Positions 17,492-26,526 of a stretch of DNA of 64,000 bases are shown one piece after another. The stretch lies in NCBI RefSeq assembly GCF_900110995.1, contig NZ_FOJF01000001.1:203199-267198 (forward strand). The letters are read 5' to 3'. The DNA is from Chitinophaga sp. YR573. Lineage in GTDB: Bacteria; Bacteroidota; Bacteroidia; Chitinophagales; Chitinophagaceae. Made by a program: the position numbers and the translations under genes. The notes beneath the pieces were generated by a model. The model was not told the origin of the DNA, made no database searches, and worked only from the letters and a program-made list of their open reading frames with translations. Every line of letters starts with the position of its first letter. Positions within the stretch are counted from its first letter, which is position 1.

Positions 17492-18865
17492 TTACACCCC
17501 ATACCCAAGTAACCTATGCGTCTCTCCAACCGGTAATAACTTACCGGATACATCCATAATCCCTTGTTTCTGCAACCATTGCTCAAACTCAGGAGCAGCT
17601 TTAAGCCCTAATACCTTCCTTGCATACAAAGCATCATGAAAAGAAGTAGACTGATAATTTAACATGATATCATCCGCTCCCGGAACCCCCATAATGAAAT
17701 TAACCCCTGCCACTCCCAAAAGCGTCAGTAAATTATCCATATCATCCTGATCCGCTTCTGCATGATTCGTATAACAGATATCCACGCCCATCGGTAACCC
17801 CATCAGCTTCCCGCAAAAATGGTCTTCCAGTGCTGCCCGGATAATCTGTTTACCATCAAACAAATACTCCGGCCCTATAAAGCCCACCACCGTATTCACC
17901 AGCAAAGGAGAAAACCGCCTGGCTATCGCATAAGAACGTACTTCACAAGTCTGCTGGTCCACCCCAGAATTCGCATTGGCAGATAGCGCACTCCCCTGTC
18001 CCGTCTCAAAATACATCACGTTATTTCCTATCGTTCCCCGCTGCAAAGACAACGCAGAGGCATGCGCCTCTGCCAGTAAAGCAATATCAATCCCAAAACT
18101 CTTATTCGCCTGCTCCGTCCCCGCTATCGACTGGAAAACCAGGTCTACCGGTGCCCGGTGCATAATCTGCATCGCAGTGGTTACATGACACAACACACAA
18201 GACTGTGTCGGTATCTCAAACTGCTGACGCAGCTGGTCTAACATCTGTAACAATGTAATTACCGCCTGCGGACTGTCTGTCGCCGGATTGATCCCTATCA
18301 CCGCATCACCGCTGCCATACAATAACCCATCTACAATACTCGCTGCAATCCCCTTCGGATCATCCGTATTATGATTCGGCTGTAACCGCACCGACAAATG
18401 CCCTTTCAAACCAATCGTATTCCGGAACTTTGTTACCACCTCACATTTATGCGCCACACTAATTAAATCCTGGTTCCGCATCAGCTTGGACACTGCTGCT
18501 ACCATCTCCGGTGTAATCCCCGGCGCTAACTGCTGCAACGCAATAGTTGTAGCACTATCTCCCAGCAGCCAGTCCCTGAATTCTCCCACCGTAAAATGAC
18601 TCACAGGGGCAAACGCTACTGCATCATGAGTATCTATAATCAACCGCGTCACCTCATCCTGTTCATAAGGAATTATCGCTTCGTTCAAAAACACCTTTAA
18701 CGGTACATCCGCCAAAGCCATCTGCGCCGCCACCCTTTCCTCATAACTATCTGCTGCCAGTCCTGCCAGAGCATCCCCCGAACGAAAAGGAGTAGCCTTC
18801 GCCAGCAACGTACGCAGGTCGTTGAAATGATATGTTTTATGATGTATCGTACTCTTAAACGCCAT
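17492..18865 (-). CDS. eutB: Ethanolamine ammonia-lyase large (heavy) subunit
   Basis: From the Met at 18865 this is 457 residues, the usual EutB length. The region KFRNTIGLKGHLSVRLQPNHNTDDP and the glycine-rich block GLLYGSGDAVIGINPATDSP belong to the substrate and cobalamin-binding TIM barrel. The late block YTNHAEADQDDMDNLLTLLGVAG is also typical of EutB. An open frame extends to 18904, but the start at 18865 gives the proper N terminus and overlaps the permease stop by 11 nt, suggesting coupled translation. It needs adenosylcobalamin; no reactivase is encoded nearby. Confidence 0.96.
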   Translation of the reverse strand: MAFKSTIHHKTYHFNDLRTLLAKATPFRSGDALAGLAADSYEERVAAQMALADVPLKVFLNEAIIPYEQDEVTRLIIDTHDAVAFAPVSHFTVGEFRDWLLGDSATTIALQQLAPGITPEMVAAVSKLMRNQDLISVAHKCEVVTKFRNTIGLKGHLSVRLQPNHNTDDPKGIAASIVDGLLYGSGDAVIGINPATDSPQAVITLLQMLDQLRQQFEIPTQSCVLCHVTTAMQIMHRAPVDLVFQSIAGTEQANKSFGIDIALLAEAHASALSLQRGTIGNNVMYFETGQGSALSANANSGVDQQTCEVRSYAIARRFSPLLVNTVVGFIGPEYLFDGKQIIRAALEDHFCGKLMGLPMGVDICYTNHAEADQDDMDNLLTLLGVAGVNFIMGVPGADDIMLNYQSTSFHDALYARKVLGLKAAPEFEQWLQKQGIMDVSGKLLPVGETHRLLGYGV

Positions 18866-20162
18866 GTACCAATGTTTGGACTTTATGCCTGCCCATCCCC
18901 ACAAAAATAACCAGGGCTATGAGCATACCTGCAAAGAACAATGCACTTAAAAAAACATTGTAATAAACGATAGCCGCCAGGGATACCAGCGACAAAATTA
19001 AAGCGATAGCCGGAAACCAGGGATACAGCGGCGCCTTAAAAGGACGTTCCAGTAATGGCTCCTTACTCCTCAATACAAACAGACTGATCATACTCAGGAT
19101 ATACATCACCACCGCACCCAATACGGACAATATTACCAATTGATCTGTTTTACCTATATACAACGCTACAACACCTAATAATCCACCCACTATTAAAGAC
19201 CAATGGGGTGCCTGCCGCTTGGGACTCAGGGCAGCTAAAAAAGAAGGTAAATAACCCGCCCTTGCCAGTGCAAATAACTGCCTGGAATAACTAAGGATAA
19301 TCCCGTTAAAAGAAGCTATCAATCCAAATAAACCTATTCCCGCAAAGATCTTCGTAATCCCGCTTTGTTTCCCCAGCACAATACCAATTGCTTCTGGCAA
19401 GGGATAATCTATAGCAGATAACTCTTTCCAGTCTGTAATCCCACCCGTAAACACCATCACCCCGATGGCCAGTATCATCAAAGTAAGGATCCCTGAAATA
19501 TATCCCTTGGGAATATTGCGGGAAGGGTCCTGTACTTCTTCTGCTACCATCGCGATGCCCTCTATACACACATACAGCCATATTGCGAAAGGTAAAGCGG
19601 CAAATACCCCATACCATCCAAATGGCATAGGATTATGCATAAAGTTGCCCATCTTAAAAGAAGGCCCGACAATACCCATATACACCAGCAACTCAAATAC
19701 TGCCAGCAAAGTAATCACCAGTGAAAAAAGTGCAGACTCTTTAATCCCTAACAGGTTCACACCTGTTAACAACACATAAAACCCAATCCCACATCCCAGC
19801 ACAGGCAAAGCCGGATGCAAAAAATGCAGATAGTTCCCCAATGCAAAAGCAATAGCAGGTGTGGCCAGCAAAAACTCCACGGCAGTGGCATACCCGGCAA
19901 TAAGACCGCCAATAGGTCCCAATGCCCGGTGTGAATAAGTAAATGGTCCGCCTGCCTGGGGAATAGAAGTAGTGAGTTCTGTAAAGCTGAAGATAAAAGT
20001 GACGTACAATAATGTGATAATAAGTGTCGCTATCAGGAAGCCTACGGTACCGGCTACTCCCCAGCCATAATTCCAGCCGAAATACTCGCCGGAGATCACT
20101 AAACCTACACCAATGGCCCACAGGTGAATGGGCTTGATTGCCTTCTTTAAATGTACTGACAT
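18855..20162 (-). CDS. eat: Ethanolamine permease (APC superfamily)
   Basis: This 435-residue protein has about 12 membrane helices and the N-terminal block GVGLVISGEYFGWNYGWGVAG that marks the ethanolamine permease subgroup of the APC superfamily. The block IPQAGGPFTYSHRALGP is the general APC signature. It would bring ethanolamine across the inner membrane for EutBC, encoded directly downstream with an 11-nt overlap. An 8-bp inverted repeat lies just before its start and the GlxA-type regulator gene lies 132 nt upstream on the same strand. Confidence 0.92.
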   Translation of the reverse strand: MSVHLKKAIKPIHLWAIGVGLVISGEYFGWNYGWGVAGTVGFLIATLIITLLYVTFIFSFTELTTSIPQAGGPFTYSHRALGPIGGLIAGYATAVEFLLATPAIAFALGNYLHFLHPALPVLGCGIGFYVLLTGVNLLGIKESALFSLVITLLAVFELLVYMGIVGPSFKMGNFMHNPMPFGWYGVFAALPFAIWLYVCIEGIAMVAEEVQDPSRNIPKGYISGILTLMILAIGVMVFTGGITDWKELSAIDYPLPEAIGIVLGKQSGITKIFAGIGLFGLIASFNGIILSYSRQLFALARAGYLPSFLAALSPKRQAPHWSLIVGGLLGVVALYIGKTDQLVILSVLGAVVMYILSMISLFVLRSKEPLLERPFKAPLYPWFPAIALILSLVSLAAIVYYNVFLSALFFAGMLIALVIFVGMGRHKVQTLVHGV

Positions 20163-20166
20163 AAAT

Positions 20167-20208
20167 AAACGGGATTAATAAATAAGATTGATAAAATGAT
20201 TCCCGTTT
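20167..20208. promoter_or_regulatory. Inverted repeat upstream of the ethanolamine permease gene
   Basis: AAACGGGA (20167-20174) and TCCCGTTT (20201-20208) are perfect 8-bp arms 26 nt apart, beginning 5 nt from the permease start. This could be an operator for the adjacent regulator or a 5' leader hairpin; the sequence alone does not decide. Confidence 0.4.
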
Positions 20209-20276
20209 CCCCCGGTGAAGTCAAATCAAGATAAGATAATATTTTTAAACCGCTGCTATCGATCAGTAAAATCCTC

Positions 20277-20298
20277 TTCGCCCTGCACCCAAAATCAA
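20277..20298. repeat. Intergenic CCCTGCACCC repeat tail, locus B
   Basis: TTCGCCCTGCACCC followed by AAAATCAA matches the tail of the repeats at 3029-3097 and 48734-48767. The hairpin arm before it has decayed (CCTCTTCGCCC). The TCA at 20295-20297 is the stop codon of the GlxA-type gene, so the tail overlaps a coding end, as at mutS2. Confidence 0.65.
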
Positions 20299-21278
20299 GC
20301 TGTTGCCAGTTTCCTGTTCCCTCCGGAAAACTTCAACCTGTATTCTGTCGGTGTCAGCCCTACCTCTTTTCTAAACACCTTCCTGAAAGCTTTCACATCA
20401 TTATATCCGCAATCCAGCATCACAGCCAGTACGCTGTTACCCGTCTGTTCCAGCAGCCTCTTGGCCGCCTCTATACGCGTCTTCTGCAAATATTCTATTG
20501 GCGTAATGCCGGTCGCCAGTTTAAACCGCCGCACAAAGTTCCGTCTGCTGGCAGGTATATCCTCCATGAATGCTTCCACCGTATTCGCATCCTTATACCC
20601 CATTTCCATGCGTTTCTGCACTTCCGTGATCAATGTATCAGTATGGTGTTTATCCGGCACAAACACGCTGAAATAGGCCTGTGTATACCTATCCATATCA
20701 ATCGCAAACACCTTGGCGGTTTGTATCGCCATTGGCCGGCCGCAATATTTCTCTATTAAATATATCAGCAAATGAAAAGTACTGGTAGCCCCACCGCTGG
20801 TATAAATCCCTTCCGCAGCAGTTAATACTTTATCGGATTGCAGCACTACTTCCGGGAATATCCCCGCAAACGCCGGGCAGGACATCACATGTGTAGTAGC
20901 AGGCTTACCATTCAGCAACCCTGTAGATCCCAGCAAAAATGCCCCTGTACAAAAGCTCGCTATTTCTGCACCATTCTGGTACTGCTCCTGTATCCAGGGT
21001 ACAAAAGCACGGTTGGCAGCAAGTGCCTGTCCAAGATCTTCCGCCACAAATGCCGGGATCAACACTACATCTGCAGAAGAAGCATTGGCTAATGAAACAG
21101 CAGGATAATCAGGCAAAGGTATCACCTCATCATCCGGTACCACCAACTGAATATTAAAAAACGGTGGCTGCTGCATGCCGATATAAAAACTATTTACCGT
21201 GTCAAACACATCCAGTATAGCAGCGATACTGATCAGTCTGTGTTTATGCGTAAGCAGTAATGCCAGCTTTCTCATCAT
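20295..21278 (-). CDS. GlxA-type AraC regulator (DJ-1/PfpI domain plus AraC HTH)
   Basis: This 327-residue protein has an N-terminal DJ-1/PfpI-like domain (about 3-175) with the nucleophile-elbow block ASFCTGAFLLGSTGLLNGKPATTH, and a C-terminal AraC domain (about 225-320) with two helix-turn-helix units ending in FRKVFRKEVGLTPTEYR. Proteins of this type often regulate catabolism of amines such as carnitine, choline or arginine. Its place directly upstream of the ethanolamine genes on the same strand suggests it controls them, which is an inference. Its stop codon lies in a repeat tail. Confidence 0.92.
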   Translation of the reverse strand: MMRKLALLLTHKHRLISIAAILDVFDTVNSFYIGMQQPPFFNIQLVVPDDEVIPLPDYPAVSLANASSADVVLIPAFVAEDLGQALAANRAFVPWIQEQYQNGAEIASFCTGAFLLGSTGLLNGKPATTHVMSCPAFAGIFPEVVLQSDKVLTAAEGIYTSGGATSTFHLLIYLIEKYCGRPMAIQTAKVFAIDMDRYTQAYFSVFVPDKHHTDTLITEVQKRMEMGYKDANTVEAFMEDIPASRRNFVRRFKLATGITPIEYLQKTRIEAAKRLLEQTGNSVLAVMLDCGYNDVKAFRKVFRKEVGLTPTEYRLKFSGGNRKLATA

Positions 21279-21375
21279 GATAGGTTTATAACAACAGCAT
21301 TAATTTACACAATTTTGTCTCAAATCCCCCCTAAACTTGACTTTTTTCACCACCCTCTCCCGAACCAATACCCAT

Positions 21376-21383
21376 TACATTTG
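21376..21383 (+). promoter_or_regulatory. Probable -7 element of the PhnB-like gene
   Basis: TACATTTG matches TAnnTTTG exactly and lies 20 nt upstream of ATG 21404. No TTG is found at the usual distance. Confidence 0.5.
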
Positions 21384-21403
21384 TTTAGAAAAATAAACAC
21401 TGT

Positions 21404-21805
21404 ATGAAACTGGTACCTTATCTGCACTTCCAGGGCAACTGCGAAGAAGCATTAAATTTCTATAAAGATATCCTCAACGGTAAAGTAGAAATAGTAAGCC
21501 GTTACGATAATCCTAACATGAACGCACCAGAAGACTACAAAAACAAAGTTTTACACGGCGTTATCTATTTCGGAGATAACAGCATCATGGCATCCGATAG
21601 CTTCCCCGGACAACAACTCAAATACGGAGATTCCGTATCACTGTCAATTTCCATTGACGGGGAAGCTGAAGCCACACGTGTATTCAACGCATTATCGAAA
21701 GGAGGAAATGTTCTCATGCCACTGGAAAAACAATTCTGGGGAGATTTCTTCGGTCACTTTGTAGACCGCTTCGGCACAAGATGGATGATTAACGGTACCG
21801 CCTGA
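21404..21805 (+). CDS. PhnB-like VOC superfamily protein
   Basis: This 133-residue protein has the PhnB-like layout: YLHFQGNCEEALNFYKDIL at the N terminus, a middle GVIYFGDNSIMASDS block, and the ending FWGDFFGHFVDRFGTRWMIN. These proteins share the glyoxalase/bleomycin-resistance fold but mostly lack a known reaction. It is divergent from the GlxA-type regulator, and an 82-bp perfect palindrome follows 77 nt after its stop. A role in metal-dependent or stress chemistry is possible but not shown. Confidence 0.88.
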   Translation: MKLVPYLHFQGNCEEALNFYKDILNGKVEIVSRYDNPNMNAPEDYKNKVLHGVIYFGDNSIMASDSFPGQQLKYGDSVSLSISIDGEAEATRVFNALSKGGNVLMPLEKQFWGDFFGHFVDRFGTRWMINGTA

Positions 21806-21882
21806 TAATACCATTCTAAAACCAGACAGGCTGTCAATGTATGACAGCCTATTCTTATTTAATACCTTGAAGAGGTACAAAA

Positions 21883-21964
21883 CAGGAATAAAAGAGGTTC
21901 ATCCTCCGTTTATCCTCCGTTAATTAACGGAGGATAAACGGAGGATGAACCTCTTTTATTCCTG
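21883..21964. repeat. 82-bp perfect palindrome between convergent genes
   Basis: Arms 21883-21923 and 21924-21964 are perfect reverse complements of 41 nt with no spacer. Each arm holds the tandem unit ATCCTCCGTTT/ATCCTCCGTTA. It lies between a plus-strand and a minus-strand gene end and could stop transcription from both sides, though it is much longer than an ordinary terminator. Confidence 0.85.
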
Positions 21965-22000
21965 ATCAAGACCTGATCAGGACCTGTTAAAGAACTGTTC

Positions 22001-23008
22001 TTAGTACGTCTTATAATAGATCAACTCCCCCGCTTCTCCCGCAGCCGAATTCTCACTTGGCACAAACAATGTTACTAATATTGCATGCTGACCGTTAATC
22101 ACCACATCCGTAAATGTAGGATTCGCAAAGGCCAAACTTCCCCCATTCGTCTGTATATTCAATTGCTCTGCATTCCCTGTAGAATAATCATAGATAAACG
22201 TCCTCCAGGTCCCAAAATCCCCCTTCGTAAACTGCCCCTCTATCAATCCGAAATTATACCCCTGGTAATTCAGATACCCATCCCGGTCTCCGATATTCCC
22301 TGCCACTCCCCAATACAATAACGCATTGTCAAAATTCGACTGTGTAGCCGCACTCCAGTTGTTAAAGTTCGTCAGTGTTCCTCTCGCCTGCCTGTCCACA
22401 TCACAATTGGCATAATAATGAAATCCCACATCTAAACGTGTACTACTGGCAGCATACAAATTAGGCGTTCCTTCCGCACAGGAAGAAAGCGTACGCGATG
22501 CTTCATAACTCTTATTCACCACCCCATTCTGCAAATCTGCCCAGTTTTTGAAATACACAAATTTCAAATGATTACTCGGCTCCTGTTCCCAGGCCATCAC
22601 AAATCCACCATCAGAAGCTACTTTAATAGTAGGCTGAGAAGCAGACCCTGTATTACTTCCCGCCAGTTCTCTGATCCATGTCCAGGTAAGTAAATTGGTA
22701 GATGTAGCCAGGTTCACCTTCGCGGACCCGTTTACATAAGTATGATACACAGCAATAAAACCACCACTTGGGTTAGCAATGATCTTCGCACAATCCATGG
22801 TATGCCCCACATTATCTTTGGCATTGTACACTTTAGCGGTAGCTGTTGTAACATTGGAAATAAGTGTTTTTAACGCAGCCCTTGCAGGGTCAGATGGCGC
22901 TCCTGCTGCTGCCACAGCTAAATCGGTTGATAACTTAAGTGATTCTTTGTTTTTAGCACAGGCGCTTAATAGCAAGGTCAGAAAAAGACCATTTAGAAGG
23001 ATTCTCAT
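22001..23008 (-). CDS. Putative surface lipoprotein, propeller-like
   Basis: This 335-residue protein has a lipoprotein signal (LLLSAC, Cys17). The mature part alternates short beta-strand blocks with Trp, Asp and Gly turns, such as GGFIAVYHTYVNG, GGFVMAWEQEP and LDVGFHYYANCD. This resembles the blades of glycosidase/BNR-type five- or six-bladed propellers, but no catalytic set could be assigned and I do not recognise the family. It lies 97 nt downstream of the S41 protease gene on the same strand, beyond that gene's terminator, so it probably has its own promoter. Confidence 0.7.
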   Translation of the reverse strand: MRILLNGLFLTLLLSACAKNKESLKLSTDLAVAAAGAPSDPARAALKTLISNVTTATAKVYNAKDNVGHTMDCAKIIANPSGGFIAVYHTYVNGSAKVNLATSTNLLTWTWIRELAGSNTGSASQPTIKVASDGGFVMAWEQEPSNHLKFVYFKNWADLQNGVVNKSYEASRTLSSCAEGTPNLYAASSTRLDVGFHYYANCDVDRQARGTLTNFNNWSAATQSNFDNALLYWGVAGNIGDRDGYLNYQGYNFGLIEGQFTKGDFGTWRTFIYDYSTGNAEQLNIQTNGGSLAFANPTFTDVVINGQHAILVTLFVPSENSAAGEAGELIYYKTY

Positions 23009-23067
23009 ACGTGGGTTAATTGTGGGTTCAAAAAGAGTTTTCTATCCTGATAAAGTTAATCAAAAAC

Positions 23068-23094
23068 AAAAGACCGGAACAAGTCCGGTCTTTT
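23068..23094 (-). terminator. Terminator of the S41 protease gene
   Basis: An 11-bp stem AAAAGACCGGA/TCCGGTCTTTT with a 5-nt loop is followed on the minus strand by a T-rich run. It begins 11 nt after the stop. Confidence 0.85.
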
Positions 23095-23104
23095 ATCTTA
23101 TCAA

Positions 23105-26100
23105 TTATTTAATCTCTTTCATCATCTCCTTCACTGCAGCTTCCAGCTGCGTATCCTTCCCGCTTAAATTATCTTCATAACTCAACGGTACTTTAATATC
23201 CGGTTCTAATTGCAGATTCTCCGTAGGACGCCCTTCTTTACCGATAGTGGCAATCATAGGGATACCAAAGATCAGGGAAGGATCTATCTGCCTTTCCCAC
23301 CATACCGCCGTACCTGTACCAGCTACCGGCATACCGATTATCTTGCCCAATCCGTTCTGCTTATAAATATATGGGAAGATGAACGCATCACTATAATTCC
23401 CTTCACTCATAATCACACAACTAGGCTTCTGCCATCTGCCTTCCGGCTCTCCACCTTTCACTTTATTCCCCTGCGGAGCGAAATCCAGATAACGCTTACC
23501 ACTCAGGAATGTAGCCAGGTCATCATGTAACCAGCCACCACCATTAAAGCGGGTATCTACGATCAACGCCTGCTTATCCCTGTTCTTACCCATCACTTCA
23601 TCATACACAGAACGATAGCTGGCATCGTTCATACTCTGTACATGGATATATCCTACTTTACCACCACTCAGTTTATCTACCATCACACGCATCCTGTTCA
23701 CCCAACGTTTGTACATCAGCACATCTTCTTCTCCACCACTGATAGGCTTCACTGTTTCATCCCAATGCTGCTGACCATCCGTAATACTTACCAGGATGTT
23801 ATCTCCTGTTTTACGGTTCAGCAATGTGGCCCAGTCGGCCTGAGAAGTAATCTCCGATCCGTTAATACGTTCAATGATATTCCCTTTCTTCAGCTTACTG
23901 GCAGCCTTATCAAAAGGTCCTCCTGCAATCACTTCATCCACTTTCAAACCATTGCCGGTATACGTTTCATCATACAATAACCCTAACGCGGCTGTAATAT
24001 CCCCATTAGGACTTGAAGGATAATAACGGCTACCTGTATGTGATCCGTTCAGCTCTCCCAGTAATTCGCTCAGCAATTCCTGGAAGTCGTAGTTATTACT
24101 GATATGCGGAAGAAAACGTTCGTAGTTCTTTGCATATCCTTCCCAGTCGAGTCCACGTAAAGAAGGATCATAAAACTTATCCTTTACTTCTTTCCATGCA
24201 TGTTCAAAGATATAACGACGCTCTGCATCCGCATTCCATTCAAACTCTGTATTGATATTCACAGGTGTGATCTTACCTGATGCAGCATCTACTTTCACTA
24301 CACTTCCCTTGTTGCTTACAAACAAAGAATTACCATCTTTACTCAGCACAATATCTCCCTGTGTACCACTCAGCTTAGCCAGGATCTTCGTATCTCCTGT
24401 TCTTGGTTCTGTTACCCAAAGGTCATATCCCTTTTCAAAAGAAGCGGTGTAATAAATCTTACTGGCATCTTTATTCACTACATAATCACTGATAGAAGCG
24501 CTGTTAATAGTTAAACGCGCGATTCTATTCTCCAGGTTATTAAAATCAGGCTGGAACTTTTTCTTAACAGCAGTCGTATCTTTCTTGGCAGTGGTATCCC
24601 CTTTCTCCTTCAGTAAAGTAAATTCATCCTTAGATAATTTAAACTGATCATAAGTTTCCTGATCAAAGAACACCCCATAAATATCCACTTCCCTGCTACC
24701 TTGTTTAGCCAGAGAACGACGACCTTCACGCTCACTCTGCCATGTCAGGATCTTCCCATCTGCGGCCCATTTAATACCAGACTCTCCAAAGCCACTCATC
24801 ACAGGATAAATCACCTCTCCTTTTCCATCTACCGGTATCAGCGCAGCATTACTTACCCCAAACGCATATCCCTGATGATCTTCTACTACTATCCATTTCC
24901 CGTCAGGGCTCCATGCAAAATCCCAGTCTCCATCGGAGTAAGAATAGTTACGACCCTTAGGTAATAACGTACGGCTTTTCTTTGAAGCGATATTATATAC
25001 TCTCAGTATATTTCTGTCTTCCACATACGCTATTTCTTTACCATCCGGTGAGAAAAACGGTTGAAACTCCTGCGCATCAGTCGCTAACAGCGGTTCTTCT
25101 TTCAATAAGGTAGCGGCAAAGAAATAAGGTTCTTCTGCACGTACTATCGAACTCTGGTAAATATCCCAGTTACCGTTACGCTCAGCTGCATAAACTAAAT
25201 GTTTCCCGTCAGGCGACCACTGCACAGATCTTTCCTGCTGCGGGGTGTTGGTGATACGTTTAGTCATGTTGTTGTCCACACTGGTCACAAACACTTCTCC
25301 ACGGGCAATAAACGCCATCTCCTTACCATTCGGGCTCATCGCAAACTGAGTCACATTACCACTTACAGGCAAATGTTTCTCTGTTAAATAACGGCCATCA
25401 TTCAATACCTGTACAGCTATCTTCTTAGGTTGCTGTCCTTCTTTTAACGTATAGATCTCTCCGTTATAAGTAAAGCAAAGTGTATTATTATCAGCACGGG
25501 ATAAATGACGTACCGGATTTTTATCAAAATGCGTCAGCTGCTGCAACTGACCTTTATCATATACAAACAGGTTCTGGGAAATACCACCCTTCTCACTCAG
25601 ATAATATACCTGATCATTATTCCCAAACACAGGCTCTCTGTCCTCTCCTTCATAAGCAGAAATCTGTTTGTAAGATTTTGTATTGAGATCATAGATCCAT
25701 ATATCACGTGTTACCGCAGATACATGATGTTTTCTCCAGGGATCTTCATACCCTTTCCTGTCCTGGAATACCAGCTGAGTACCTTTACTGTTGTAATGTG
25801 CATTCTCCGCACCGGCAGCACTTACCAGTACAGATCTGCCACCACCAACAGGTACTGTATACAGGTTATTGAATAAATGAGAACTGAAACGGATAGCAGT
25901 AGCCGGTGCATTCCTGGCACTGCCGTACAGCACCTGCTTATTATCCGGACTAAAATCATACGGATAATCTCCGGCGCTGTTATAAGTAAGCCGCACAGGA
26001 GTTCCACCCGTAGCAGGCATTACAAACACGTCAAAGTTGCCATAACGGTCACTGGCAAAAGCAATCTGTTTCCCATCATGACTCCACACCGGCATCATAT

Positions 26101-26296
26101 CCTGAGCCTCATGGATAGTCACTGGCACAGCAACGCCGCCATTAACATCTACCCGGTAGATATCTCCTTTATAGCCAAAGGCAATAGTCTTCCCATCAGG
26201 AGAGATAGCGGGATATCTCAGCCATAATGCATTGTCCTGGGCATGGACGCCAACAGCCATACAACAGGCTGTAAAAGCAAGTAGTAATCTTTTCAT
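23105..26296 (-). CDS. Tricorn-like S41 family serine protease, exported
   Basis: This 1063-residue protein has a signal peptide (1-19). Two TolB/WD40-like propellers follow (about 20-330 and 330-660, repeated units such as WSPDGKHLVYAAERNGNWDIY). Then come a PDZ-like domain (about 770-850) and a C-terminal S41 peptidase domain. The residues of the tricorn active site can be matched: Ser752-His753 (GSHTG), Ser969-Asp970 (GNYSDAF) and Glu1031 (LEPD). Tricorn-type enzymes degrade peptides to small pieces; here the signal peptide places it in the periplasm. It is monocistronic, closed by a terminator. Confidence 0.93.
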   Translation of the reverse strand: MKRLLLAFTACCMAVGVHAQDNALWLRYPAISPDGKTIAFGYKGDIYRVDVNGGVAVPVTIHEAQDMMPVWSHDGKQIAFASDRYGNFDVFVMPATGGTPVRLTYNSAGDYPYDFSPDNKQVLYGSARNAPATAIRFSSHLFNNLYTVPVGGGRSVLVSAAGAENAHYNSKGTQLVFQDRKGYEDPWRKHHVSAVTRDIWIYDLNTKSYKQISAYEGEDREPVFGNNDQVYYLSEKGGISQNLFVYDKGQLQQLTHFDKNPVRHLSRADNNTLCFTYNGEIYTLKEGQQPKKIAVQVLNDGRYLTEKHLPVSGNVTQFAMSPNGKEMAFIARGEVFVTSVDNNMTKRITNTPQQERSVQWSPDGKHLVYAAERNGNWDIYQSSIVRAEEPYFFAATLLKEEPLLATDAQEFQPFFSPDGKEIAYVEDRNILRVYNIASKKSRTLLPKGRNYSYSDGDWDFAWSPDGKWIVVEDHQGYAFGVSNAALIPVDGKGEVIYPVMSGFGESGIKWAADGKILTWQSEREGRRSLAKQGSREVDIYGVFFDQETYDQFKLSKDEFTLLKEKGDTTAKKDTTAVKKKFQPDFNNLENRIARLTINSASISDYVVNKDASKIYYTASFEKGYDLWVTEPRTGDTKILAKLSGTQGDIVLSKDGNSLFVSNKGSVVKVDAASGKITPVNINTEFEWNADAERRYIFEHAWKEVKDKFYDPSLRGLDWEGYAKNYERFLPHISNNYDFQELLSELLGELNGSHTGSRYYPSSPNGDITAALGLLYDETYTGNGLKVDEVIAGGPFDKAASKLKKGNIIERINGSEITSQADWATLLNRKTGDNILVSITDGQQHWDETVKPISGGEEDVLMYKRWVNRMRVMVDKLSGGKVGYIHVQSMNDASYRSVYDEVMGKNRDKQALIVDTRFNGGGWLHDDLATFLSGKRYLDFAPQGNKVKGGEPEGRWQKPSCVIMSEGNYSDAFIFPYIYKQNGLGKIIGMPVAGTGTAVWWERQIDPSLIFGIPMIATIGKEGRPTENLQLEPDIKVPLSYEDNLSGKDTQLEAAVKEMMKEIK

Positions 26297-26405
26297 AAGC
26301 AGTTAATGAAGTAAATATATTAAATCGCAGCCTTGTTTCAATTTTACTAAATGATAAGTGGTTTACCGGCTACAGTAAAGGCAAGAAAAGAGCTGTCTTT
26401 TTTAT

Positions 26406-26438
26406 TTGGAAAATCCTCATTATCTATTATTATATTCG
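26406..26438 (+). promoter_or_regulatory. Possible promoter of permease 1
   Basis: TTG (26406-26408), 22 nt, and TATATTCG (26431-26438, 7 of 8 to TAnnTTTG) lie 88 nt upstream of the start at 26527. The rest of 26297-26526 is AT-rich with nothing recognised. Confidence 0.35.
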
Positions 26439-26526
26439 GTTCTTTAAAAATAGATAACCCAGGACAAAAGACTAAATCGTAATCAATTGAATATCTTCAA
26501 TTAATATCAAAACACCAATAACCTTT

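Noticed and set aside
20163..20294. Cobalamin riboswitch before the ethanolamine genes
   Set aside because: No B12-box-like sequence or long structured leader in this short gap; it holds an 8-bp inverted repeat and a repeat tail only.
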